A DNA stretch of 64,000 nt from contig CAVVVP010000010.1 in NCBI GenBank assembly GCA_963751695.1, positions 558,001-622,000 on the forward strand, read 5' to 3'. Below, one piece after another: positions 16,942-25,554 of this stretch (within the stretch, counting starts at the first letter, position 1; the number at the start of each line of letters is the position of its first letter). The notes beneath the pieces are model-generated. The model had not been told where the DNA came from, searched no databases, and saw only the letters and a program-made list of their open reading frames with translations. Origin of the DNA: SZUA-22 sp963751695 (lineage in GTDB: Bacteria; Bacteroidota; Ignavibacteria; Ignavibacteriales; Melioribacteraceae). The position numbers and the translations under genes are program-made.

Positions 16942-19152
16942 ATGCAAAAAGTGATAAGCTCAATTTTGTATCGAACTTTATTAATAGTTTCGTTATTTCT
17001 ATTTATTCTCTCCACAGGATGTTCAAGCCATAAAGTTCTATTAGAAATTCCTCCTTTTGAAGACAATTTACCAGAAATAAATACTGGATTTTATACTGTT
17101 CATGAGATTATTAATGAAACCCCATCAGGAGAAATTGGTTCAGAGTTTTTAGGAGAACTTTTGTATCTCTACAAAGATGATATTTTTATTAATGGAAATT
17201 ATTTTAGCGGAATTAAAGGTTCTTTTCTCCCAAACAATTTTATTAACACAGATCTAAAAGGTTCTAATCCACACTACTATTGGCAAAATTCTGAGGATGA
17301 AGAATTAAATGGTGAAATTGAGTTTAGGGAGATAACTACGGATAAATTAACTGCTATTTTTACCATAGATAAAAACAAAAAAGAAGAAGTTGAATTGAGG
17401 TTCCATTCTCATCAGTTATGGCAAGATGAAGTCCCTACCATTCCTATAGCTCACCGGGGCTTATGCTACCAGCCGCCCTCAAATTATGATGGCATTTTTC
17501 CAGCTAATACTTATCCCGGATTTGAAGCTGCTCTGCGTTCTGGCTATGGAGGTTTTGAACTCGATGTCAGGGTAACAAAAGATAAAAGATTTATGATTAG
17601 CCATGATGAGGACTTAAGTGCAGCTACTACTCTAAGAGGTGTAGTAAAAGATAAAGATCTGTCAGAATTTAAAAATGCACTTGTCATTAAAAGTGCTGCT
17701 ATTCCAGAAAACAAATCAACTGCAAAGGAAGCTTATATTGCTGCACCTATGCAACCATTGAATGAAGTATTTTTTCATTTTATAGACGATCCCAGATTAA
17801 AGACTTTCGTTGTTGATATAAAACCAATCACTGATGAAGACCTTTATGCTGCTGCAAAGTACGATTTTGAAGGATTATCGATTGAGAGACAGAAAAAGGT
17901 GTTATTCCTTACGCGAACAGAAAATTCAGCAAAAATTCTGAAAGAACTTTGCCCATATTCTGATATAGCTCTTGAAGGATCAATTGGTATAGAACCTGTT
18001 GATGAGTTAGAGAAATTTTTTCCCGAGGCGGTCGGATTTCCAAGAGCAGCTCACAATACAATATCTTTTGGCTCAAATTGGATACTTGCGTTCAAATCGA
18101 TTGAAACTAGTGTGGAGCAGATTAAATCCGTCATGGATAATGCAAAGAAGTTTGATTACAAAGTTTGCATGTGGACATTTTCAAAAGAATGGCGGTTTAA
18201 TTTTTTAAGGGAATATAAATTTTATCCCGATTTTATCTTATCAGATGTTCCCTACTACCAGTATGCATTGCAGCAAATGCGATATATGAAAGAACAAGAC
18301 AAAATTATTTCAGATTCAACAGAAATAATAGCAAAGTATTCGAATCCCATTTATAAAAGAACTTATAATCAGTATGTTAGAGAGTTCTGGTTCCAATCCC
18401 GGACTTTGGTTGAACTAACCTATGGTATTGGAAAACCAAACCAGTTTTATTTTACAAACAATTTTGCACCAGTTGGAAGTTTTGAATTAAAATTGGGAAG
18501 AAGTGAAATTGATAAATTTTCAAAGGTGAATTCTGAGTTAGATGAGTTATTTCTTTTCTTTTCTTATTCAAATTCAAATGCAGCTTTTATTGAATCGAAG
18601 GAAAATGAAGTATCGACTAGTGTATACAGATTCGGAATTGGAAAGACCGAAGGTTATGGTTATATAGGCTCTGCAATTTCTACAGTTCCATATGTTAGCC
18701 AATCTTTAATGTGGACAAAGCTGGATGACTTCAGTGATTTTATAAAACCAGTACCTGGGGAAACTCCATCCAATGATTATGACATACTTAACAGATACTG
18801 GGGTACATACCGTTTTGGTGACAGATCCTTATACGGAATTAAACTTGATATCCTGAGTTCTTTTCAAGTAAATGCAAATTATGAAACTGCGATAATCTAT
18901 CCACGTCATCTTTTCTTAAAATGGGCTGGGAGTTATTTTCTTATGCAAGTTGGCTATAATGCACTCACATTTGCTACTGATAAGTGGATTAACGATAATC
19001 CTATATTTGGACCAATTATTAATTTTGTCGTTCGTACCGGATATCTTTATGCATTTTATCTGCTTCGAGAAAAGAATATGAACTGGCCATTTTCAACGGA
19101 AGCTCCTTTGCGTTACGAGTCATTCAATTTTGGTGTGAGTTTGGTTCTGTAA
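16942..19152 (+). CDS. Lipoprotein with glycerophosphodiester phosphodiesterase (GDPD) domain and C-terminal outer-membrane-like region
   Basis: The 736-residue protein has a lipoprotein signal ending LSTGC. A GDPD domain occupies about 165-450. Its catalytic landmarks are AHRG, then P-A-N-T-Y-P-G-F (the usual P-E-N-T with Ala for Glu), then G-F-E-L-D-V-R-V-T-K-D and S-H-D-E-D-L. The family splits glycerophosphodiesters to glycerol-3-phosphate and an alcohol. The E-to-A change in P-E-N-T removes a residue usually involved in metal binding, so activity is uncertain. The last 270 residues are aromatic and beta-like and end FNFGVSLVL, as in outer-membrane or surface domains. It stands alone on the plus strand. 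Confidence 0.8.
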   Translation: MQKVISSILYRTLLIVSLFLFILSTGCSSHKVLLEIPPFEDNLPEINTGFYTVHEIINETPSGEIGSEFLGELLYLYKDDIFINGNYFSGIKGSFLPNNFINTDLKGSNPHYYWQNSEDEELNGEIEFREITTDKLTAIFTIDKNKKEEVELRFHSHQLWQDEVPTIPIAHRGLCYQPPSNYDGIFPANTYPGFEAALRSGYGGFELDVRVTKDKRFMISHDEDLSAATTLRGVVKDKDLSEFKNALVIKSAAIPENKSTAKEAYIAAPMQPLNEVFFHFIDDPRLKTFVVDIKPITDEDLYAAAKYDFEGLSIERQKKVLFLTRTENSAKILKELCPYSDIALEGSIGIEPVDELEKFFPEAVGFPRAAHNTISFGSNWILAFKSIETSVEQIKSVMDNAKKFDYKVCMWTFSKEWRFNFLREYKFYPDFILSDVPYYQYALQQMRYMKEQDKIISDSTEIIAKYSNPIYKRTYNQYVREFWFQSRTLVELTYGIGKPNQFYFTNNFAPVGSFELKLGRSEIDKFSKVNSELDELFLFFSYSNSNAAFIESKENEVSTSVYRFGIGKTEGYGYIGSAISTVPYVSQSLMWTKLDDFSDFIKPVPGETPSNDYDILNRYWGTYRFGDRSLYGIKLDILSSFQVNANYETAIIYPRHLFLKWAGSYFLMQVGYNALTFATDKWINDNPIFGPIINFVVRTGYLYAFYLLREKNMNWPFSTEAPLRYESFNFGVSLVL

Positions 19153-19456
19153 AAATAAAGTTGGTTACATTAAATCGGAGATCTACAAATATTAGATGGC
19201 CGAGAACCATTTCCCATCAGTTTAGGACTGTTCTACTAAGTGATCAGTAAGTTTCTCCAATATTCTTTTATTTTTTGAAAAATTGATATTAAAAATAATT
19301 TGTTAAACAAGTTTTGAACTTTCTTTAAGGATAAGCAAAAGAGCAAACATGGTTAATTCACACTCACTTTTCAGTGAAGCAATGACCTTAAAGATTTATC
19401 GAGTTTTTAGCTTTTTCAAAAATTTTATAGACCTTGTTGTGATTTCAATCTGCTAA
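19153..19456. other. Gene-free stretch between convergent genes
   Basis: I see no gene and no clear terminator hairpin in this AT-rich stretch between the GDPD gene and the marC remnant. Confidence 0.5.
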
Positions 19457-20067
19457 TTAGTTGAAAGTTAAAATGATTCCTTCCGTAACCATTCCAGTAC
19501 CAATTATTGCAAGAATTAATCCCATTAATTTTCCAATAACAGAAATTAAACTAGCCCCTATTTTTTTTACAATTAAATCACTCAAAATGAAAGCTAGATA
19601 GGTGAGGTAAATCATTAAGGCAAAAATGCCAATAACAATCCCTATTTGTACAAAACTCGCATTTGCAACAAAATTCATAGCTGTTACTATTGTCCCTGGT
19701 CCGGCAAGAATTGGAATAGCTAAAGGGGAAATGGCAAGATTATTCTGATCTTTGGAATTACTGTTACTATGAATTTAGACTTTTGGGACATTAACATCTC
19801 AAAGCCTACATAAAAAATAAGTATTCCGCCAGTTATTTTAAAAGCAGGAATGGTAAGATCAAATAATTCAAAAATGTATTTACCTGCTATAATAAAAGCT
19901 ACTACTATAATAAATGCCGTAATCGAAGCAACTCCAGCAATCTTTTTTTTATCTTCCTTGTTCTCACCATCGACAAGTCCTAAAAAGATCGGCGTATTAG
20001 CTATTGGATTCATGATAGCAAAAAATCCCATAAAAACAGTTAAGGCATAGGTAATTAGATTTTCCAT
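19457..20067 (-). pseudogene. marC: MarC-family membrane protein, broken by one frameshift
   Basis: The N-terminal part starts at ATG 20067 (GFFAIMNPIANTPIFLGL, then K-I-T-G-G-I-L-I-F-Y-V-G-F-E-M-L). It runs out of frame near 19765-19772. The other frame continues with L-A-I-S-P-L-A-I-P-I-L-A-G-P-G-T-I-V-T-A-M and goes to the stop at 19457. Joined, the parts give about 203 residues, the normal length of MarC, with all six helices present. Only one indel is needed. It may be a sequencing error or a recent mutation, since no other damage is visible. MarC proteins are inner-membrane proteins of unclear function. Confidence 0.88.
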
Positions 20068-20177
20068 TTTTTATATTTTAACTCCTTCATTTAAATCTAC
20101 TTTGTTTTAGTATAATTATCTCAAAAATTTGGTTGTCCGATATTTAAATCATTTCTGCCGTTTTTGAGCTGTTATGA

Positions 20178-20206
20178 TTTCCCAATTCAAAACCTCATCT
20201 GCATCA
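20178..20206. repeat. Third copy of the 12.3-kb repeat
   Basis: The 20 bases ATTCAAAACCTCATCTGCAT at 20185-20204 are identical to 12309-12328, in direct orientation and 7.9 kb apart. The weaker relative is at 12251-12280. The exact pair brackets the region that holds the transposase remnant, the truncated sensor fragment and marC. It could be a remnant of duplication at insertion, or a dispersed small repeat. Confidence 0.7.
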
Positions 20207-20353
20207 TAGAGATGGATATTCTTACAAAAAACGAAAATAGTCATACCCAAAGTGTTCGGAAAGTCTAGCATTATAGACCATTTTCAAAGTTTCCCTATTT
20301 TTCATAGCTAGTATAGGTGCTCAACTTTTCTGAGTGGATGGCTTAGTAATTTT

Positions 20354-20557
20354 TTATGTGTTTTCTGGTCGTGTGGGTTGAGCCGGGGGCTGTTTTGGAG
20401 TTAATCTCAGAATTGACCCTTCGTCTTCCACACTTTCCACAGCTAAATAAAAAACTTCTCTCTTTATATTTTTACTTATGAATTTATTTTCTGACAAATT
20501 TTTTTCTACAAGTCTGGAAAGTATGGAAAGGCTACATATTGTTAAAATATGTAGCAA
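20354..20557 (-). CDS. Doubtful 67-residue open frame
   Basis: The frame encodes a basic N-terminal half and a proline-rich end (TPKQPPAQPTRPENT). It overlaps the outer part of the iteron-like repeats and has no clear ribosome-binding site. The end looks protein-like, so it may be the relic of a gene downstream of the primase-helicase. I cannot assign a function. Confidence 0.22.
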   Translation of the reverse strand: MLHILTICSLSILSRLVEKNLSENKFISKNIKREVFYLAVESVEDEGSILRLTPKQPPAQPTRPENT

Positions 20558-20752
20558 TTTAGTATCTTTTCTTCCACACCCAAGTATGGAAAAGGTATGG
20601 AAAGGAACTGGATTGGTGTGGAAACATTTTAAGTTTTTCGTCTAGATTAACCAATTGGGGGGCCCGAAAGCCCCATCTGAAGTGTGGAAGGAACTGCAAT
20701 CTGCAGTTCAAGTGTGGAAATTTCCATACATAGGCAATCTTAAGTATGGAAA
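20426..20752. repeat. Iteron-like array with hairpins, candidate replication origin
   Basis: About ten copies of AAGTRTGGAAA occur in 330 bp. Direct or near-direct copies start at 20510, 20519, 20582, 20592, 20614, 20681, 20710 and 20742. Inverted copies are near 20426, 20571 and 20721. Copies 20710-20720 and 20721-20729 meet to form a palindrome. Three hairpins lie among them: 20531-20540 with 20546-20555, 20659-20663 with 20670-20674, and 20691-20698 with 20702-20709. The array sits directly behind the primase-helicase gene. Placing an iteron origin beside the initiator/helicase gene is common in plasmids and phage satellites. Origin function is inferred. Confidence 0.65.
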
Positions 20753-20759
20753 TCTATAT

Positions 20760-23375
20760 TTACCAAACATAGTAAAAGGTTGAACTCGTAGCACGTCTTT
20801 CTCTAAATTTCTTAATACCATGTATCTTCATCATTTTTGTTAAAAATCCTTGATCATATGAATTTGTATGTGAGTACTGGTAAAAGGTTCTAAGAAGTTT
20901 CGTTTGTTCTACTTTCTTGCTTTTTAGCTCATCTTCTGTCATTAACAGTTTTGATCTATCATTCAGTTGTTGTGTACTTTTTGGTTCTGGATAATACTGT
21001 TCAAACCATTCGAAGTTTCCGGCTTTTAGTTTTGCTGCAAACAACTCAAACTTGTTCATACTAAGTTCTTTTAATTCTTTCTTAGCTTCATTCTCCAGTA
21101 CCATATCAACCTTAAATAGATCATAATTGTAGTTAAGTAAGAATTGTGTAAAACTATCAAGTTCATTGTTAAGATCATCAATGAACTTATGCGGATTTTT
21201 CACAAATGATGGAACACTCTTCAGTGGTCCACCGGTTTCAATAACGTTGAACCTTCTATCATGTTCTTCTATAAGAAGAGGTATTGCTTCGTTGCTGAAG
21301 AATAGGATATTAGCGAAGTTATCCATTTCATATGTCCTTACATGTTTTTCATTTACCATTACTGTATCATCACTAATCAGTGCTTTGATTTTTGACTTTA
21401 CCGATCTCTTTGTTTTTGTTTCATCGTTGGCCACTTCATTAAAGGCTACAAACAACTTGTTGTTCATGTATCCATTGAAGTCACTTTGTAATCTATCATC
21501 ATCTACAACCACACATTGGTTCTGTCCAAAGAGCGGTTTAATTATCTTTTCAAAGAATAAGTTCTTACCCGATCCTTGTACACCTTTTAATACCCAAGCT
21601 GTTCTGGCTTTATCTCTTTTTGTAAATACAAAGCTCAGCCAGTTAATAAAATGTTCTCTTTCCTTTTCAACTGGGATAAGGATTCTAAGAAGTTCAAATG
21701 TCCTCGGGCAACTTACTTCCAGATCTATCTTTTTATTATCCCCTTTCATCAACATATACTTTGTTGGGGTAAAGAGATTAAAGGTTTTATTGTAATGATC
21801 GAACTTATCTCCCATATCCTTTGGATCAAACTTCACGAAAAACGACGGATACTTCTTTGGTGCTCGAAGCCCATGGTCTAACATTACTTCTTCAATGAAC
21901 TCCTTGTCTATTCCAAGGTTAAGTTTACCATCAAGATTATTGTAATAACCTCTATTATTACTGTTCAAATCCAGCATAGGGATAATAGGGTCTTCTTGGA
22001 TGTGCCGGGGTAGATCATCGGAATAAGATTTATACTGTGACTTAAGCTGGCGTTTCAATGATTGGATATTATCACCAAAGGCTTTCTTTACTAATTCTAA
22101 AACATTGGATATTGTGCTTTCTTCTGTAGTCAGTGACAACAGTTCCAGAATCTCTTTTTTAATTTCATCTTTTCTTATTTGATTAGCATCCTTTGCATCT
22201 TGGATCAACCCCAGAACGACCCAAACTAACCCATGTTGCGGTTTGATATTAAAGATCTTTTTAAGATCATCAAAGCCATTGGCTTTCATGAACTCATCCG
22301 GATCTTTGTGACTGCCATATTCAGCTGGATCTATTACATAAGGTGTAACCTTACTGCTCTTTAATATCATCTTTACAGCATCAACTGTGTTGCTTGGTCC
22401 AACCTTATCATTATCAAATGATATTATAACATTCTTGATCTTCTTGGATCTAAAAGTTATCAGATGGGATTTACTCAACCTTCCTTGTCCAACAGCAACG
22501 ATGTTTTCTATGCCCATAGCCTTCAAGTAAATTGCATCGGGATATCCCTCTACAATAATTAGTGTGTCTTCCTCTATGCTTATCTTATCAATTCCGAATA
22601 GGTCAGCTTTAGTAACCTTAGGTGTACTATCCCAACGAACTTCTTCGTGCTGCCTTCCATCGAAAGTAGTAACTGAAATCCCTTTTGGATCTGTTGCTCG
22701 CTTTAGAAATCCGGTTATCAGACCTTCACTGTTTCTGTATGGGAATGCTAATCTAAAGTTGTCACCAAAGTAGCCTTGCAGTTTAAGCTTACCAACATCT
22801 GATTTCCAGACCGGGTTTTCATTTATCAGCTCTTTTTTAATATCAAAATCTTCGGGCAAGTAGAACCATTCTGTATCCTTAAGTACGGCAATATCATAAC
22901 CACGATCTTCTGTTAAATACTTCAGCTCATCTTTACTTTCATCCGAATAAAGTTTTTCTTTACCGATCTCATATATCCCTTCAAGGATCATGCTTTTTTT
23001 GATCTGCTCTTCTTTCTTTTTTATCTCTTCCGGGCTTGGTTTGGGGTTGTGCTGGGGCTTTCCAAGGTCGATCTTCAGATTATACTCATCTACTAACCAT
23101 TTTAGTGCTTCCCAACTGCTTAAGTTATAAACTTTTTCTACCAGTGTGAAAATATCACCACCGATACCACAGTTAAAGCAGTGGAAGACTTGCTGATTGG
23201 AATCTACATGAAATGATGTTCCACTTTTTGAGGCATGTCCGGTTGGGCATGTGCCATGGTAGGTGTTTCTACCTTGTTGGGTAAGCTTACTTCCTAGTTT
23301 TGTTGCAACATCTATTATATTAAGGCGATGTTTAACCTCTTGATATTTGTTCCCTATATTTGTTATTGAATTCAT
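20760..23375 (-). CDS. Mobile-element primase-helicase (CHC2 zinc finger, Toprim, SF3-type helicase)
   Basis: The 871-residue protein combines three modules. A CHC2-type zinc finger is at about 20-110 (CPTGH then HCFNCGIGGDIF). A Toprim domain is at about 255-340 (L-I-I-V-E-G-Y-P-D-A and S-F-D-N-D-K-V-G). A superfamily-3/DUF5906-type helicase is at about 585-720, with Walker A G-V-Q-G-S-G-K-N, Walker B-like L-F-V-A-F-N-E-V and sensor F-A-N-I-L-F-F-S-N. The set matches replication proteins of phages, satellites and integrated plasmids rather than host DnaG. It would prime and unwind DNA at the element's origin. A small gene overlaps its 5' end and the iteron-like array follows its 3' end. No integrase is visible. 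Confidence 0.92.
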   Translation of the reverse strand: MNSITNIGNKYQEVKHRLNIIDVATKLGSKLTQQGRNTYHGTCPTGHASKSGTSFHVDSNQQVFHCFNCGIGGDIFTLVEKVYNLSSWEALKWLVDEYNLKIDLGKPQHNPKPSPEEIKKKEEQIKKSMILEGIYEIGKEKLYSDESKDELKYLTEDRGYDIAVLKDTEWFYLPEDFDIKKELINENPVWKSDVGKLKLQGYFGDNFRLAFPYRNSEGLITGFLKRATDPKGISVTTFDGRQHEEVRWDSTPKVTKADLFGIDKISIEEDTLIIVEGYPDAIYLKAMGIENIVAVGQGRLSKSHLITFRSKKIKNVIISFDNDKVGPSNTVDAVKMILKSSKVTPYVIDPAEYGSHKDPDEFMKANGFDDLKKIFNIKPQHGLVWVVLGLIQDAKDANQIRKDEIKKEILELLSLTTEESTISNVLELVKKAFGDNIQSLKRQLKSQYKSYSDDLPRHIQEDPIIPMLDLNSNNRGYYNNLDGKLNLGIDKEFIEEVMLDHGLRAPKKYPSFFVKFDPKDMGDKFDHYNKTFNLFTPTKYMLMKGDNKKIDLEVSCPRTFELLRILIPVEKEREHFINWLSFVFTKRDKARTAWVLKGVQGSGKNLFFEKIIKPLFGQNQCVVVDDDRLQSDFNGYMNNKLFVAFNEVANDETKTKRSVKSKIKALISDDTVMVNEKHVRTYEMDNFANILFFSNEAIPLLIEEHDRRFNVIETGGPLKSVPSFVKNPHKFIDDLNNELDSFTQFLLNYNYDLFKVDMVLENEAKKELKELSMNKFELFAAKLKAGNFEWFEQYYPEPKSTQQLNDRSKLLMTEDELKSKKVEQTKLLRTFYQYSHTNSYDQGFLTKMMKIHGIKKFRERRATSSTFYYVW

Positions 23376-23646
23376 TATTTATTCCTCTTGAATAAGATGG
23401 TGTATTTGCATCTTTCAATGCATGTATCATGGACTTAATGGATCTTAGCGCTGAACCGTATGTCAGCGGATCTACTGAAGCCTTCATTGCGTAGAAGTTT
23501 TCTATCGCTTCTTGGAGTTTGTCATTATTTGAAAATTCAAACTCCGTTGTGTTCCGATTTGCTAATCTTGTTTCTTTTATCTGATTGCCTAAAACAAAAA
23601 GATATGATGCCAAGTAGAAATCTTGAGTTGAATATGCTGTTTGCAT
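23332..23646 (-). CDS. Small protein overlapping the primase-helicase start
   Basis: The 104-residue helical protein has no named family that I recognise. Its frame overlaps the first 44 bases of the primase-helicase gene, so the two are almost certainly co-translated. There is a good purine-rich site (AGGAGA) ahead of the ATG at 23646. A replication accessory or copy-control role is possible from context only. Confidence 0.6.
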   Translation of the reverse strand: MQTAYSTQDFYLASYLFVLGNQIKETRLANRNTTEFEFSNNDKLQEAIENFYAMKASVDPLTYGSALRSIKSMIHALKDANTPSYSRGINNEFNNKYREQISRG

Positions 23647-24041
23647 AAATCTCTTCTCCTTTAATTAAAATTTATATTGAAAATAATTTTGAAGTGTATG
23701 GAGGAACTCAGAAAAGAAGGGTAAAACTCATTGAATTATGTTTTGACGCTGCAACTTTTTTGATGTCGAATAAATTTACTTACTATAATATAATACTTTA
23801 TTGTCCGATTAAATGCAAATTTATTTTCACTAAATAAAAAATAATTTGTGGTGGTCACTTTTTGGTCATCAAGAATTTTGGAATGTTCGTTTTTAGGCTG
23901 AATATTAAAGATTTAGGGGGTATGCGATGAATCCCACTCTCTCCGCAATAAGTGTTGCATTACAATAACTTAGAGAGATTCATCACGATATACGCACGGT
24001 ATACATGACTGCACCCAAACACAAACGAGCAACATTAACAG
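23647..24041. other. Gene-free stretch at the right side of the replication module
   Basis: No gene is supported. The stretch is AT-rich near the small gene and then changes to a less AT-rich segment from about 23915 that holds a long imperfect palindrome at 23926-23984. It could hold the promoter of the replication module and the junction of the integrated element. Confidence 0.5.
23926..23984. repeat. Long-spaced palindrome at the edge of the replication module
   Basis: GATGAATC (23926-23933) pairs with GATTCATC (23977-23984). Inner CTCT and AGAG blocks extend the pairing, and outer TATGC/CGATA bases extend it imperfectly. The spacer holds a smaller palindrome around TTGCATTACAA. The structure may be an attachment or transfer site, or a terminator-like fold; no T-run follows. 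Confidence 0.45.
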
Positions 24042-25322
24042 TTACTTCATTAAAACCATCTTTTTCGTTTCTATAAACTCTCCAGCTTGTATTCTGTAAA
24101 AGTAAATTCCACTTGTTAATTTTGAAGCATCAAATTCTATTGAGTAATTTCCAACTGGTTGTTCTTTGCTTATCAGTAATGCCACCTCTCTACCCAGGAC
24201 ATCATATACTTTAAGTGATACATGAGATTGATTTGGTATTGAGTAACTGATTTTTGTTGAAGGGTTAAATGGATTGGGGTAGTTTTGAGAAAGAGAAAAT
24301 ACTTTTAAGTGGTCGTTAATTCCATTTTTAATAGAAGTTATACCTTCTGGGTTATATACTGCTAAATTTCCATTATTGTAGCCAATCCAAATGTTATCTA
24401 AATGATCTTGAAATAGCCCATCACAACCAATCTCAGTTAACTCATCAAATGGAGTTATGATCTTCTCCCATTCTTCTCCGTTTGATGAATTTAATAGCAG
24501 TAAAGCATCTTTTCTTGTACTGAAATAAATTTTATTGTCTTTACTTACAATCATTTTTGCATAATAACTACTATCATAATCATAATTAATCCATTCACTT
24601 ATTTGATGATAACTGCTAACATAATGGTTACCAGCAAACCATATATTATTTTTAATATCAATTTCGATAGAGTTTATTACTAAATCTGTATTATTCAAAA
24701 AATGAGTCCATGTAGTATCTTTCCTATTGAACATGGCCGCTCCACCAAGTTCAGAACCACAAATTATGACACTGTCCATTTGAACGTTTACGCTTATTAT
24801 TTCGTCTAGATTCTGATTTAAGTTTGTATTGCCACTGTTGTATTTTTGAAAAGATGAATCACCATCAAATTCAATTAAGCCCTCCCAATAACTCCCCATC
24901 CAATATCTACCATGGGTATCAATTTTTAAATCATAAGTAGTATTTCCACTAATACCATAATCCTCAAGATTATATATCTTCCAGTTCTCACCATCAAATC
25001 TTGTTAATCCACCAGTGTTACCAAAAGTACCTATCCACTTTACATTGTTCGAGTCTATTGCGATTGAAGTTACCCAATTTGTTGGAAGTGGTGAATTATC
25101 CTCATTGAAATTTATCCACTGAATACCATCAAAGAAAAAAACACCCTCACCGATTGTACCTAGCCATGTCTGATTATTTTGATCTTGGGTAATACAGTTA
25201 ATAGCTGCTGAGTTGATACCTATTTCATTTGAGGGTAATAAATCCCAAGTATTATTTTGAGATTGTGTTGATGTAATAAGCGCCAGAAATATGAAAAAGA
25301 GAATTAGTAAAAGTTTCTTCAT
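24042..25322 (-). CDS. Secreted two-component-regulator-propeller protein with sorting domain
   Basis: The 426-residue protein has a signal peptide ending TSTQSQ. Repeated propeller blades follow, of the type W-L-G-T-x-G-x-G-V-F-F-F-D-G and W-x-G-x-x-x-G-L-x-x-F-D-G. Residues from about 345 form the C-terminal sorting-type domain (QNYPNPFNPSTKISYSIP, ending IETKKMVLMK). The blades match the Reg_prop family, but there is no membrane helix or kinase, so it is an exported beta-propeller rather than a sensor kinase. Export through a type IX-like system is inferred from the terminal domain. Confidence 0.85.
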   Translation of the reverse strand: MKKLLLILFFIFLALITSTQSQNNTWDLLPSNEIGINSAAINCITQDQNNQTWLGTIGEGVFFFDGIQWINFNEDNSPLPTNWVTSIAIDSNNVKWIGTFGNTGGLTRFDGENWKIYNLEDYGISGNTTYDLKIDTHGRYWMGSYWEGLIEFDGDSSFQKYNSGNTNLNQNLDEIISVNVQMDSVIICGSELGGAAMFNRKDTTWTHFLNNTDLVINSIEIDIKNNIWFAGNHYVSSYHQISEWINYDYDSSYYAKMIVSKDNKIYFSTRKDALLLLNSSNGEEWEKIITPFDELTEIGCDGLFQDHLDNIWIGYNNGNLAVYNPEGITSIKNGINDHLKVFSLSQNYPNPFNPSTKISYSIPNQSHVSLKVYDVLGREVALLISKEQPVGNYSIEFDASKLTSGIYFYRIQAGEFIETKKMVLMK

Positions 25323-25554
25323 GGTTTTTCTCCTTCTTCAACTTAATGAATATCTCAAAACCATCTCTTATTTTCAAGCTCTAAACTGTCCACTAAGCGC
25401 TGACGGGAAACAACTTAACTCCAATATCCAATAATTAGTATAGTTAAAGCTGGGTATATATTTGGAGATGTCACCAGAGACAGATAAGTATTGAGTCTAG
25501 TATTTATAACTGTTTCAAGCTTTTTGTTGCAGTCATGATTACACGTTTTAATTG

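Noticed and set aside
20426..20752. CRISPR array
   Set aside because: The repeat is only about 11 bp, spacing is irregular, copies occur in both orientations and there are no cas genes.
23647..24041. tRNA gene as an attachment site
   Set aside because: No cloverleaf with a TTCAA/GTTCGA arm could be folded in this stretch by eye.
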